DNA of 64,000 nt from Desulfobacteraceae bacterium (GCA_011390465.1 JAABSH010000016.1:1-64000), one strand, 5' to 3'. Numbered from the stretch's first letter, positions 25,483 through 34,118 are shown. Translations and numbers: made by a program. The notes: a model not told the origin generated them from the sequence alone.

Positions 25483-25572
25483 GGACGGCCCGGTGGCCGT
25501 CCCTACGAGCCTGGAGATTTCAGCACGTTTGGAGATGCCGACCCGCTCGTAGGGCAGGCCACCGTGCCTGCC
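25483..25572. repeat. Repeat A8 (90-bp form), 5' flank of RAYT1
   Basis: 22 bp upstream of the RAYT1 start. Left stem GGACGGC/GCCGTCC, right stem GGCAGGC/GCCTGCC, same extended centre as A5 and A7. Confidence 0.88.
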
Positions 25573-25616
25573 TGTTGGGGGCGACACATCACCCTGCACA
25601 CTGCAACCCGCCCCGT

Positions 25617-25653
25617 TTCATCATTCCTCATTCATCACTCCTCATTCATCATT
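25617..25653. repeat. Heptad array entering a kinase 3' end
   Basis: Five units; on the minus strand AATGATGAATGA encodes the last residues NDE and the stop of the kinase at 25642-28182. Confidence 0.8.
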
Positions 25654-28182
25654 TTCCCCCACGGCCCGGCGGATGGCGTTGGCCAGGTCTTTGATGAGGA
25701 TGGGTTTCATCACGTAATCCCGGATGCCGATTTCCTTTGCCGCTGCTTCTGAAATGAGTTCGCTGTACCCGGTGCAGAGAATAATGGGAATATCCGGCCG
25801 GATGCGGAGGCAGGCTTTTGCCAGCTGTGCGCCGGTCAGCTCCGGCATGGTCATGTCCGTTATGATCAGATCAACGGATTCCGGGTGTTTCTCAAAAAGG
25901 GCAAGGGCTTCCGTGCTTTGATCTTTCATCTCAACCCGATAGCCCAGCCGCTCCAGCCGGATTTTGTTGACTTTTAAAATGGCCAATTCATCATCCACAA
26001 ATAAAATCCGCTGGTTTCCACCGGGCAGATTGTCTCCGGGTTCGGAATCCGCGGCAATCTCCGAATGTCTGACAGCAGGAAAAAACAGATCAAAAGTGGT
26101 GCCTTTTCCAGGGGTACTTTTGACCGTGATATGCCCGTTATGGCTTTTCACCACCCCGTGGGCCACGGCCAGCCCCAGGCCGGTGCCTTCCCCTTTGGCC
26201 TTGGTGGTGAAATAGGGGTCAAAAATACGCGGCAGAATATCCCGGGCAATGCCTGTGCCGGTATCTGAGATGGAAATGGCAGCATAGGTGTCCGCCGGCA
26301 TATCCGGCAGGGGCGGGGGATTTTTTTCGTCAAATGTCACCGCGCGCAATTCGATTTTCAAAACCCCGCCTTTGGGCCGCATGGCATGATAGGCATTGGT
26401 GCAGAGATTCATGAGCACCTGGTGAATATGGGTGGGGTCTGCCAGAATTTCGCCGCCGGTTTCTATGGATTTTTCAATGCGGATGGTGGCCGGAAGGGTG
26501 GAGCGCATGAGATGGGCCACTTCCTTGATCATGGCGTCCACCCGCAGGGGTCTGGTTTCATGATCCGTCTGGCGGGAAAATGCCAGAATCTGTTTGACCA
26601 GTTCCTTGGCCCGGGTGCCGGCTTTCAGAATTTCGGACAGATCGTCTTTAAGCTCCATGTCATCAGTGAGTTGATTTGGATCCCGGTTCATGGCCAGCTC
26701 GGAAAACCCAAGAATAGCGGATAAAATATTGTTGAAATCATGGGCAATGCCGCCGGCCAGGGTGCCGATGGATTCCATTTTCTGGGCCTGCTGAAGCTGG
26801 ACAAGGAGTTCTTTTTTTTCGGTTTCCTCTTCTATTTCCCGGGTTTTGTCGTCATATACCGCCACGATTTCACCGGTGGCCAGCTTAAACACATAGTTTT
26901 CCAGCCACTGGGAAAGCCGCGCATCCTGGTAGCGGGCCATGGGATAATGAACCGGGCTTCCGGTGGCATAGACGGTTTGCAGTACATTAAACAGCCCCAT
27001 GTCTCTGGCGCCGGGGAAAACGTCCAGGATGCGGCGGCCGATGGTTTCAGTTTTGCGCACCTGGTTGATTTTTTCCCCTGCCGGATTGATGTCCTTGAAT
27101 ACAAAATCATTGCCCTGGTCAACCGCATCATAAACAGCGACGCCTGAAGACATGTTGTCAAAAAGCTGCCGGTACCGGGCCTTGCTGTCAACAAGGGTCT
27201 GCTCCGCCCGCCGGCGTTGAAGGGCGATGCCGATGCTGCTGCTTTTAATTTCAAAAAAGGCGATCAGATCCGGGGTGAAAAAATCCGGTTGTGTATGACA
27301 GATCTGGAGCAGACCGATGATCTCATGGCCCACTTTAAGGGGAATCATGGCCACGGATTCATAGCCTTCCCGAAAACACCTATCGCATTTTGCATTCTGC
27401 CAGTTGCTCACGTTGTTCTGATCGAAAAAACCGGAAAAGGAATTTGTCCAGAAACTGCCGTATTCAGTGAAAAACGGCAGCGATGGATCGGTTTTGCCGG
27501 CAATGACGGTTCCGCACATGCATTTCAGAATTGGCGTGCCGGTTTTTTTGTCAGCACACGGATATTTTTCGGCCCGGAGAAACGTGTCTGAAAACCCCAC
27601 GGTTTCATAATATGGAAAATAAGTGTTTTCTTTTAACCGGATGCCAACGGCAGTGACCTGGATAGAAGTTTTTATCAGCATCAGAATTTCATGGACGGTT
27701 TCCTTCATCCGCACATTCCGGTTGAGAATGGTCATGATCTGATTGGACACATCCATCCGGGTTTCGTGGCGTTTGCGTTCAATGGCATAACGGATGATCC
27801 GTTCCATGCTGCCCGGGCCTATGGTCCCTTTGACAATATAGTCCTGTGCGCCTTTGGACAGTGCTTTTATCCCTGTTTCTTCATCTTTTAACCCGGTGAT
27901 GATGATCACCGGCATGTGGCTGTTGACCGCGCTTACCTGCTCCAGGGTGAACAGCCCTGCGCTGTCCGGCAGATACAGATTCAAAAGCAATGCATCAAAA
28001 GATTTTTTTTGGAGAAGTTCCAGTCCGTTTTTCAGGTTTTCGGCGGTTTGGCAGGAAACCGCTATGGCCCGGGTTTGTGTGAACAGTTCCTGGATCTGAA
28101 GTGCATCGTCGGGATTGTCTTCGACAAGCAGAATGGAAATTTCTTGTTTTATCGATTGCTTTTTCATGGTTTGATGTCTCAT
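25642..28182 (-). CDS. Soluble hybrid histidine kinase (REC-GAF-PAS-HisKA-HATPase-REC)
   Basis: About 846 residues from the ATG at 28182 (AAGG upstream); the ATG at 28167 is an equally possible start, and the longest frame (to 28293) has no ribosome site. REC1 (VEDNPDDA, acceptor region LLLNLYLPDS, where Asn replaces the phospho-Asp, so it may be non-phosphorylatable). A GAF domain (~110-300) has clustered cysteines: YPCADK, CMCG, and CDRC. Then PAS, HisKA (GGIAHDFNNILSAILGF), HATPase (DTGTGIARD, GTGLGLAVAHG) and a C-terminal REC (IITDMTMPEL). No membrane segment. The C-terminus -GENDE is supplied by a heptad array. Confidence 0.92.
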   Translation of the reverse strand: MRHQTMKKQSIKQEISILLVEDNPDDALQIQELFTQTRAIAVSCQTAENLKNGLELLQKKSFDALLLNLYLPDSAGLFTLEQVSAVNSHMPVIIITGLKDEETGIKALSKGAQDYIVKGTIGPGSMERIIRYAIERKRHETRMDVSNQIMTILNRNVRMKETVHEILMLIKTSIQVTAVGIRLKENTYFPYYETVGFSDTFLRAEKYPCADKKTGTPILKCMCGTVIAGKTDPSLPFFTEYGSFWTNSFSGFFDQNNVSNWQNAKCDRCFREGYESVAMIPLKVGHEIIGLLQICHTQPDFFTPDLIAFFEIKSSSIGIALQRRRAEQTLVDSKARYRQLFDNMSSGVAVYDAVDQGNDFVFKDINPAGEKINQVRKTETIGRRILDVFPGARDMGLFNVLQTVYATGSPVHYPMARYQDARLSQWLENYVFKLATGEIVAVYDDKTREIEEETEKKELLVQLQQAQKMESIGTLAGGIAHDFNNILSAILGFSELAMNRDPNQLTDDMELKDDLSEILKAGTRAKELVKQILAFSRQTDHETRPLRVDAMIKEVAHLMRSTLPATIRIEKSIETGGEILADPTHIHQVLMNLCTNAYHAMRPKGGVLKIELRAVTFDEKNPPPLPDMPADTYAAISISDTGTGIARDILPRIFDPYFTTKAKGEGTGLGLAVAHGVVKSHNGHITVKSTPGKGTTFDLFFPAVRHSEIAADSEPGDNLPGGNQRILFVDDELAILKVNKIRLERLGYRVEMKDQSTEALALFEKHPESVDLIITDMTMPELTGAQLAKACLRIRPDIPIILCTGYSELISEAAAKEIGIRDYVMKPILIKDLANAIRRAVGENDE

Positions 28183-28401
28183 CGATAGCCTTGCCGATAC
28201 AGATTGTGGGCATGGAGGTGTTTTTATAGAATGAGAATAAAAACGGTATTTACAACCCGAAACATGCGTTAAATGCAGATCAGAATATACCATATCCGGA
28301 ACCGGTTCAAGGATTTATCCGGCACCGCCAGGGTAAATCTGTCCTTCTTGTATGTATTGATTGACAAGATTGCGATAAATGACCATGGTAAAAAAATTGA
28401 T

Positions 28402-28719
28402 GCAACCGTAAAAAGCTTTTGACGGCATTTTTGCCCCTATATTTACCAATAATAAATTTTTGGTCATACTATTTTTTATCCCGCAGGGACGCAGAGGCGC
28501 TGAGATTTTTCTCTGCGAGCTCTGCGGCTCTGCGGGAGATAAGCTGTTTTAAAATGCACTTATTTGGAAGTCAAATTCAGACGGCAAGGTAAAAAGTTCC
28601 ACCAATCTCATAAAATTGGTGAGGCGCGCAAATCCCCAGCAATGAGGCGTACTTGGCGTACGTTGAAGCAGCTGAGGATGCAGCGCAGCAAAGAATTTGG
28701 ACTTTTTGCGAAGCCGTCA
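28402..28719 (+). repeat. Repeat element E, copy 2 (longest)
   Basis: Shares with E1 the GACGGCATTTTTGCC hairpin region, TTTTTTATCCCGCAG, the CTCTGCG core and TGCACTTATTTGGAAGTC, then adds CAGACGGCAAGG and an ACCAAT...ATTGGT hairpin, the AATGAGGCGTACTTGGCG module, and the right end CGAAGCCGTCA (28709-28719). The element ends 19 bp before queF, so it may supply that gene's leader. The remainder of the gap 28183-28401 shows no gene. Confidence 0.78.
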
Positions 28720-28738
28720 AAAAATTGAAAGACAGATC

Positions 28739-29176
28739 ATGACACCAACAGACGAAAAAACCCATCTGGACAAAGCCGACGCCCCGAACACCACTCAACC
28801 GGACACCCATAAACCGGACACCATTAAAACCGATGTTCTGGAGGCCATGGAATACAGATACCGCTCCAAAAGAGACATCGCCATTACCATTGAACAGCCG
28901 GAATACACCTCCGTCTGCCCCATGACCGGGCTGCCGGACATGGGATGCATCACCATCGAATATGTGCCGGATCAGGCCATTGTTGAGCTGAAATCACTGA
29001 AATATTATCTGCTGCAATACCGGAACGTGGGGATTTTTTATGAAAATATCGTCAACCGGATTTTAGATGATCTGGTGGAGGTGCTGGCCCCGAAAAAAAT
29101 GACCGTGACCGGGGATTTTACCCCCAGGGGCGGGATAACGACAAAAGTGACGGCAGAGTATGTGAAGGGGAATTAA
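28739..29176 (+). CDS. queF: NADPH-dependent 7-cyano-7-deazaguanine reductase QueF (short type)
   Basis: A 145-residue protein from the ATG at 28739. After a ~40-residue hydrophilic N-terminus come the QueF signatures: TSVCPMTGLPDMG with the catalytic cysteine that forms the thioimide with preQ0, ITIEYVPDQAIVELKSLKYYL, and FYENIVNRILDDLVE, the T-fold core of the monodomain type. It makes preQ1 for queuosine tRNA modification. I see no preQ1 riboswitch; the leader is occupied by repeat E2. No other queuosine gene is in the window. Confidence 0.93.
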   Translation: MTPTDEKTHLDKADAPNTTQPDTHKPDTIKTDVLEAMEYRYRSKRDIAITIEQPEYTSVCPMTGLPDMGCITIEYVPDQAIVELKSLKYYLLQYRNVGIFYENIVNRILDDLVEVLAPKKMTVTGDFTPRGGITTKVTAEYVKGN

Positions 29177-29212
29177 AAATTACGAATTACGAATTACGAA
29201 TTACGAATTATA
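29177..29212. repeat. Heptad array (ATTACGA family)
   Basis: Four to five perfect ATTACGA units immediately after the queF stop. Confidence 0.9.
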
Positions 29213-29318
29213 AACGACGGGGTATGAAACAGTTTTTTTATAATGAAGTGAAAAGATTTTTTGGTGAATTTCCATTAGAGTGTAAAGTCACGTTAAATTT
29301 ATTCTATTTGTTTATCCA

Positions 29319-29395
29319 CTTCGCTCCCGGACACTCTGGCGCGTAGTGACGCCGTAAGGCGTTAAATTATATGCCCTCACGGGCACACTACAAAC
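29319..29395. repeat. Repeat B5 (rearranged)
   Basis: CGTAGTGACGCCGTAAGGCGTTA half placed before, not after, the TATGCCCTCACGGGCACACTAC half, and preceded by ATCCACTTCGCTC, the inverted variant tail of B1. Confidence 0.65.
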
Positions 29396-29469
29396 GGCCA
29401 TGACCTGCCGTTTGACTGAGATGCTCCAGCGCTTCAATATCAAATTAATTATGGTCAAGCTTTTAGAGG

Positions 29470-29543
29470 CCCCTTCCCCCTTTGAGCTTTCCCCTTTGAG
29501 CTTTGGGCTTTCAGCTTTCACCTTCCACCTTTCACCTTTCAAA
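29470..29543. repeat. Heptad array (GAAAGGT family) running into etfB
   Basis: On the minus strand nine to ten 7-bp units: GAAAGGT, GAAAGGT, GGAAGGT, GAAAGCT, GAAAGCC, CAAAGCT and so on. It begins within the etfB stop region. A related array is at 60963-61011. Confidence 0.8.
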
Positions 29544-30315
29544 CCAACCCTTTTTCCTGCAAAATCCCAAGCAGGGCTTCTGCTTTTTCAACCGCTGTTC
29601 CCGTGAGCACCCGCCCATCCCGTTTTTTTTCCGGATACGCGTAGTCAGTGGTTTCGAAGGCTGTCCGCGGCAGGGACAGCGATTCAGGGTCCACCACATA
29701 AATATCGGCTTTGTTGGCCCGGAGCAGGTTGGAAAGCGACGGATACCGGGGTTCGTTGATGCCGCTCTGGATGGTTAAGAGCGCGGGCAGGCCCATTTCC
29801 ACAATGGCTTTTACCCCGCCTTCCAATTCCCGTTCGACCCGGATTTTTTCATGGTCAGGATCCGGTGCCGCACGGACAACTGACGTGGCCCAGGGGATGG
29901 ATAACCGCGCTCCAATCATCGGACCCGTTGAAAACTGCATCATGTCCTCAGACATGATGCCGCAGAAAATCAGGTCGTAATCTGTCTTGTCCGCAACTTC
30001 CGCAATCCCCGCGGAAACCGCGGCTGCGTCACAGGATGCGGGATAATCCGAGACAATATGAATTCCATTGTCCGCGCCCATGCCCATGGCGCGCCGGAGG
30101 TTTTTGCGGGCGCTTTCCGGCCCCATGGTGATGACATCCACCGTGGTTCCGGAAAATTTTTCTTTTATCAAAATGGCTTCTTCCACGGCAAACTCATCAA
30201 ACCGGCTTACGCGAAGTTCCGTACTGTCGTCAACGCGCACCGTGATGCCGCCGGGGATGCTGTGGATGGCATATTCAGGTTCGGGAACCGCTTTTATGCA
30301 GACAAGTATTTTCAT
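29539..30315 (-). CDS. etfB: Electron transfer flavoprotein beta subunit
   Basis: A 258-residue EtfB: MKILVCIKAVPEP, SRFDEFAVEEAILIKE, ITMGPESARKNLRRAMGMGAD, GIMSEDMMQFSTGPMIGARLSIPWAT and the recognition-loop region LPALLTIQSGINEPRYPS, all in place. With EtfA it accepts electrons from acyl-CoA dehydrogenases. The unusual point is that no etfA follows: the gene stops in a heptad array and the next gene is queF in the other direction. It is divergent from the acyl-CoA dehydrogenase at 30633 and probably serves it, with an EtfA encoded elsewhere. The promoter TTGACC/TAGAAT places the transcript start almost at the ATG, and no ribosome site is visible, so the mRNA may be leaderless. Confidence 0.93.
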   Translation of the reverse strand: MKILVCIKAVPEPEYAIHSIPGGITVRVDDSTELRVSRFDEFAVEEAILIKEKFSGTTVDVITMGPESARKNLRRAMGMGADNGIHIVSDYPASCDAAAVSAGIAEVADKTDYDLIFCGIMSEDMMQFSTGPMIGARLSIPWATSVVRAAPDPDHEKIRVERELEGGVKAIVEMGLPALLTIQSGINEPRYPSLSNLLRANKADIYVVDPESLSLPRTAFETTDYAYPEKKRDGRVLTGTAVEKAEALLGILQEKGLV

Positions 30316-30322
30316 AATTTCT

Positions 30323-30350
30323 ATTCTAACCCACCGGCATCACAGGTCAA
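30323..30350 (-). promoter_or_regulatory. Probable sigma-70-type promoter of etfB
   Basis: On the minus strand TTGACC (30350-30345), 16 bp, TAGAAT (30328-30323). The -10 box is seven bases from the ATG, consistent with a leaderless transcript. Confidence 0.5.
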
Positions 30351-30352
30351 GT

Positions 30353-30376
30353 AAAAAATAGAGCGATCGTTCGTTA
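30353..30376. promoter_or_regulatory. Candidate TetR-type operator between etfB and the acyl-CoA dehydrogenase
   Basis: Near-palindrome centred on GAGCGATCGTTC within AATAGAGCGATCGTTCGTTATT. It lies just outside the etfB -35 box and 6 bp before a forward TTGACT (30382-30387, with TAGAGA at 30405). The TetR protein of the same locus (32084-32779) is the natural candidate to bind it. Confidence 0.4.
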
Positions 30377-30464
30377 TTTTATTGACTTCATCCCGGGATG
30401 CGGTTAGAGATTTATCATCAGGATCGATTCGTTCTGATCTTAACGGCCTGTTGTCGCATTATAA

Positions 30465-30537
30465 GGACGGCACGGTGGCCGTCCCTACGACCAGTGGAGG
30501 CCTTGACCGGTTCGTAGGGCAGGCCACCGTGCCTGCC
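30465..30537. repeat. Repeat A9
   Basis: GGACGGC/GCCGTCC and GGCAGGC/GCCTGCC stems, centre CTACGA...TCGTAG. It sits in the leader of the acyl-CoA dehydrogenase gene. Confidence 0.88.
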
Positions 30538-30632
30538 TTAAAAAAGACAGAATACTTTCACTGTGGGGTTATCATAAAGCCGACTGACAATTTCGGTGAA
30601 ACATGCCGGGGCTCAGGTAAAAGGAGGAAAAT

Positions 30633-31832
30633 ATGGATTTTGCCATATCCGATAAAATGAAAACCATTCTTGAGATGGTCCATGAATTTGTGGAAAAAGA
30701 GCTCATCCCCCTGGAGCCCGAACTGGCAGGGACCGGTTTTAAGGAAATGCTGCCCAAAATTCGGGAAAAGCAGAAAAAAGTCCGCCAGATGGAACTTTGG
30801 GCCCCGAATTTTCCAACAGATTGCGGCGGGCTGGGCCTTTCCCTGGTGGAGCACGGGCTGCTCTCCGAAGCCCTGGGCCGGACGCCGCTGGGCCATTTTG
30901 TGTTCTGGTGTCAGGCCCCGGATGCGGGAAATGTGGAAATTCTGCACCTCCACGGCACAAATGACCAAAAGCAAAAATATCTCAAGCCCCTGGTGAAAGG
31001 CGACATCCGGAGCTGTTTTTCCATGACCGAAGTGGACATGCCCGGTTCCAACCCGGTGCTGCTGGAAACCACTGCTGTCAAAGACGGGGATGACTATGTG
31101 ATCAACGGCCATAAATGGTATACGTCTTCGGCAGACGGCGCGGATTTTGCCATTGTGATGGCCGTGACCAATCCCGAGGCCCCGGATTACCTTCAGGCCT
31201 CTATGATTATTGTGCCCACGGATGCGCCGGGGTTTAATCTGGTCCGCAACATTCCGGTGATGGGCCATTGCGGAGATGATTATTTCAGTCATGCGGAAAT
31301 TCTGTATCAGTCCTGCCGGGTGCCCCAGGCCAATCTTCTGGGGCCGGAGGGACACGGATTTATCATTGCCCAGGAGCGACTCGGCCCGGGCCGGATTCAT
31401 CACTGCATGCGGTGGCTGGGAATCTGCCAGCGGTCCTTTGAGTTGATGTGCCGGCGGGCTAATTTTCGGAAGATCACCCGGGACGGCAAGCCGCTCGCGT
31501 CCCGCCAGATTATTCAGGCATGGGTGGCGGAGTCCGCCGCGGAAATTCAGGCGGCCCGGCTTATGACCCTGCATGCGGCCTGGCGCATTGATCAGGAAGG
31601 GGCCAAAGCGGCCCGGGATGATATTTCCATGATCAAGTTTGTGGTGGCCAACACCATGCAGCGGGTGGTGGACCGGGCCCTTCAGGTGCACGGTGGCCTT
31701 GGCATGACCGATGATACCATTCTCGCGTTTTTTTATCGCCACGAGCGGGCCGCCCGTATCTATGACGGCGCGGACGAGGTGCACAAGACCTCTCTGGCCC
31801 GGCGGATTTTGAGAGGGTATGTGCCGGCTTAA
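30633..31832 (+). CDS. Acyl-CoA dehydrogenase of the ACAD10/11 type
   Basis: A 399-residue flavoprotein after AAAAGGAGG. Flavin and substrate motifs: SCFSMTEVDMPGSNP, KWYTSSADGADFAIV, QVHGGLGMTDD. The catalytic base region reads YDGADEVHKTSLARR: Asp replaces the Glu of straight-chain dehydrogenases and DEVH follows, as in ACAD10, ACAD11 and mycobacterial FadE36-like enzymes. In those families the dehydrogenase works with an APH-type kinase domain, and here a matching free kinase gene follows (32816-33895). It may therefore process phosphorylated hydroxyacyl-CoA rather than carry out plain beta-oxidation. Electron partner EtfB is encoded divergently. Confidence 0.92.
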   Translation: MDFAISDKMKTILEMVHEFVEKELIPLEPELAGTGFKEMLPKIREKQKKVRQMELWAPNFPTDCGGLGLSLVEHGLLSEALGRTPLGHFVFWCQAPDAGNVEILHLHGTNDQKQKYLKPLVKGDIRSCFSMTEVDMPGSNPVLLETTAVKDGDDYVINGHKWYTSSADGADFAIVMAVTNPEAPDYLQASMIIVPTDAPGFNLVRNIPVMGHCGDDYFSHAEILYQSCRVPQANLLGPEGHGFIIAQERLGPGRIHHCMRWLGICQRSFELMCRRANFRKITRDGKPLASRQIIQAWVAESAAEIQAARLMTLHAAWRIDQEGAKAARDDISMIKFVVANTMQRVVDRALQVHGGLGMTDDTILAFFYRHERAARIYDGADEVHKTSLARRILRGYVPA

Positions 31833-31885
31833 AGGCGGTTTTATAAGAGAAAAGCGCCTACAGTTTACTCGCTTTAAATCACATA

Positions 31886-32054
31886 TGATTTTTAAATAAG
31901 TGCATCTTAAAATACCTTATCGCGCGCAGAGGCGCAGAGCTCGCAGAGAAAAAAACCTCAGCGCCTCAGCGTCTCTGCGGGATAAAAAATATTATGGACA
32001 GGTATTTTTTATTTGCGGATACGGCAACGAAAATGCTGTTAAAAGCTTTTTAAC
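31886..32054 (-). repeat. Repeat element E, copy 3 (inverted, short)
   Basis: Complement of E1/E2: AAATAAGTGCATCTTAAAA, GCGCAGAG core, CTCTGCGGGATAAAAAAT, ending in AAAAGCTTTTTAAC. The right module is absent. It fills the 251-bp gap between the dehydrogenase and the TetR gene. Confidence 0.75.
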
Positions 32055-32083
32055 AACTACCGGATGAACACAGGCACACTAAA

Positions 32084-32779
32084 ATGAATTTTGATGAATT
32101 CAAACACATGGCCACGGTTTCCATGGAAGAAATCTGCCGGGAAATCTTTGCGGAAAACCAGGCGTCTATAAAGATCAAGAAAGAGGCGGTGGCGGTAAAA
32201 AACCTGGCCAATATTTTTGATACGGCCCTGACGCTGAGCAATGAAAAAGGATTTCAGTCCATGAGCTTAAGGGATCTCAGCCGGAGTTCCGGGCTGAGCA
32301 TGGGCGCGCTTTATTCCTATTTCACCAGCAAGGAAGAACTTTTGGAAATGATTCAGAATCAGGGCCGGCGGCTGACCCGCAAAGTTTTCACCGAGCAGAT
32401 CGACCCCACCGCGCCCGCGGATGAAATGCTGCGCACCGCCATTCGAACGCATTTATATCTTACTGAAATTATGCAGAAATGGTTTTATTTTTCCTACATG
32501 GAAACCAAAAACCTGAACAAAACCCAGCAGAAAAAATCCATTCAGGGGGAATTGGAAACCGAACAGGTGTTTGCTGATATTCTGGAACAGGGCCGCCAGA
32601 AAAATCGGTTTTTGGTGGAAAATCCCGTACTGACAGCGGCGGTGATCAAGGCCATGCTCCAGGACTGGTACGTGAAACGCTGGAAATACGCCCGTCGCCG
32701 GATATCGGTGGATGATTATGCGGAATTCGTTATCCGGTTCATTGAATCCGCGCTAAAAGTAGATGATGACCAGCCATAA
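32084..32779 (+). CDS. TetR/AcrR family transcriptional regulator
   Basis: A 231-residue regulator. A ~45-residue N-terminal extension precedes the TetR DNA-binding domain (~48-95): ANIFDTALTLSNEKGFQSMSLRD, SGLSMGALYSYFTSKEELL. The C-terminal ~130 residues are the ligand/dimer domain. Its position inside an acyl-CoA gene set suggests a repressor relieved by an acyl-CoA, like FadR/PsrA-type TetR proteins; the putative operator at 30353-30376 fits. The link to the ligand is inference. Confidence 0.9.
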   Translation: MNFDEFKHMATVSMEEICREIFAENQASIKIKKEAVAVKNLANIFDTALTLSNEKGFQSMSLRDLSRSSGLSMGALYSYFTSKEELLEMIQNQGRRLTRKVFTEQIDPTAPADEMLRTAIRTHLYLTEIMQKWFYFSYMETKNLNKTQQKKSIQGELETEQVFADILEQGRQKNRFLVENPVLTAAVIKAMLQDWYVKRWKYARRRISVDDYAEFVIRFIESALKVDDDQP

Positions 32780-32815
32780 AAAACAAATTCAGAGGAAAAA
32801 ATTGAAGAGGATGTG

Positions 32816-33895
32816 ATGGAACAGAAAAAGATCCTGGTGGATGAACCCACCGGCATCCGGGAAGGCGAGGAACTGGACGCCCGGGCCGTTGAAACCTTTT
32901 TAAAAGACGCCATACCGGGCCTTGACGGGGCCCTGTCCATCCGGCAGTTTCCGTCCGGTTTTTCAAATCTCACGTATTTTATCCGGGCAGGAGACCGGGA
33001 AATGGTGCTGCGGCGGCCGCCCTTCGGCAAAAAAGCCAAAACCGCCCACGACATGGGCCGGGAATACCGGATTCTGAGTGCCCTTTACCCGGTGTTTCCC
33101 TATTGCCCCAGGCCCCTGGCCTATACCGAAGATCCCGCGGTCATGGGCTGCCCGTTTTACGTGATGGAGCGGATTCCGGGCATTATTTTCCGAAAAGACA
33201 TTCCGGAAAACATGGCGTTTTCTCCACAACAGGCCCGGCAGCTGTGCGAAACCATGATTGACCTTCATCTTCGCCTGCATACCCTGGATTATGAGGCCAT
33301 CGGACTGGGGGATTTCGGCCGGCCCGAAGGGTATGTGCGCCGGCAGGTGACGGGCTGGAGCCGCAGATACCGTGACGCCCGGACCCCGGATGTGCCGGAT
33401 TTTGAATCCACCATGGACTGGCTGGACGCGAGTCAGCCGCCGGATTCTGATTTTTCCGGCATTATTCACAATGATTACAAATTCGACAACCTGGTGCTGA
33501 ACCCGGAAAATCCCGTGGAAATCACCGGCATTCTGGACTGGGAAATGGCCACTATCGGTGATCCGCTCATGGATCTGGGCTGCTCCCTGGCATACTGGAT
33601 CAACCAGGATGATCCGGAAGAGGCCCAGCTCATGCGCATGATGCCCACAAACGCCAGCGGCATGATGACCCGCCGGGAACTGGTGGACCTGTACAGTGAA
33701 AAATCCGGTCGCAACATCGACAATTTTGATTTTTATTTCTGCTTCGGCCTGTTCCGGCTGGCCGTGATCGCTCAGCAGATTTATTACCGGTATTATCACG
33801 GCCAGACCAAAGACAAACGATTTGAAAAACTCGGTTTTGCCGTGGCCCTGCTGGACGTGGCCGCCAAACGGGTGGTGGCCGGCGGCGGGGTGTAG
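32816..33895 (+). CDS. APH-type phosphotransferase, ACAD10/11-kinase-like
   Basis: A 359-residue kinase of the aminoglycoside phosphotransferase fold. Visible are FPSGFSNLTYFI (nucleotide loop), the substrate-clamp block PFYVMERIPG, the catalytic loop IIHNDYKFDNLVL (HNDxxxxN) and the metal site ILDWEMATIGDPLMDLG. HNDYKFDN and LDWEMATIGDPL are the forms found in ACAD10/11 and LvaA-like kinases, which phosphorylate 4-hydroxyacyl-CoA rather than antibiotics. GAAGAGG lies just before the ATG at 32816. It follows TetR by 36 bp and precedes an enoyl-CoA hydratase. Confidence 0.9.
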   Translation: MEQKKILVDEPTGIREGEELDARAVETFLKDAIPGLDGALSIRQFPSGFSNLTYFIRAGDREMVLRRPPFGKKAKTAHDMGREYRILSALYPVFPYCPRPLAYTEDPAVMGCPFYVMERIPGIIFRKDIPENMAFSPQQARQLCETMIDLHLRLHTLDYEAIGLGDFGRPEGYVRRQVTGWSRRYRDARTPDVPDFESTMDWLDASQPPDSDFSGIIHNDYKFDNLVLNPENPVEITGILDWEMATIGDPLMDLGCSLAYWINQDDPEEAQLMRMMPTNASGMMTRRELVDLYSEKSGRNIDNFDFYFCFGLFRLAVIAQQIYYRYYHGQTKDKRFEKLGFAVALLDVAAKRVVAGGGV

Positions 33896-33908
33896 GGGTG
33901 TCTGTCTG

Positions 33909-33937
33909 CATCACGCATCATTCCGCATTCATCATTG
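33909..33937. repeat. Heptad array (TCATTCA family)
   Basis: Three to four degenerate units after the kinase stop, leading into A10. Confidence 0.65.
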
Positions 33938-33945
33938 ATTAATTG

Positions 33946-34017
33946 GGACGGCACGGTGGCCGTCCCTACGAACCCGGAGATTCCGACCGGCTCGTAGGGC
34001 AGGCCACCGTGCCTGCC
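33946..34017. repeat. Repeat A10
   Basis: Nearly identical to A11 over the whole 72 bp; both carry the consensus centre AACCCGGAGATTCCGACCGG. Confidence 0.92.
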
Positions 34018-34022
34018 TGGAA

Positions 34023-34064
34023 TTGAGTGATGAGTGATGAGTGATGAAAGCAAAATGATGGATT
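34023..34064. repeat. Heptad array (TGATGAG/TGATGAA family)
   Basis: Four TGATGAG/A units, then the composite tail leading to B6. The gap 33896-34425 contains only repeats. Confidence 0.75.
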
Positions 34065-34118
34065 CATGCTCCACACGCATCGTCCAAAGGATACCCTGGA
34101 AAACGGTCCGACTGTTTT

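Noticed and set aside
28183-28738. preQ1 riboswitch upstream of queF
   Set aside because: No short C-rich pseudoknot motif was found; the leader is repeat E2.
29312-29542. Lysine/glutamate-rich open frame on the minus strand
   Set aside because: It is the translation of the GAAAGGT heptad array; the periodic peptide is an artefact.
32816-33895. APH-fold kinase as an antibiotic-resistance gene
   Set aside because: The context is acyl-CoA metabolism and the catalytic motifs match the ACAD10/11-kinase branch, not aminoglycoside kinases.
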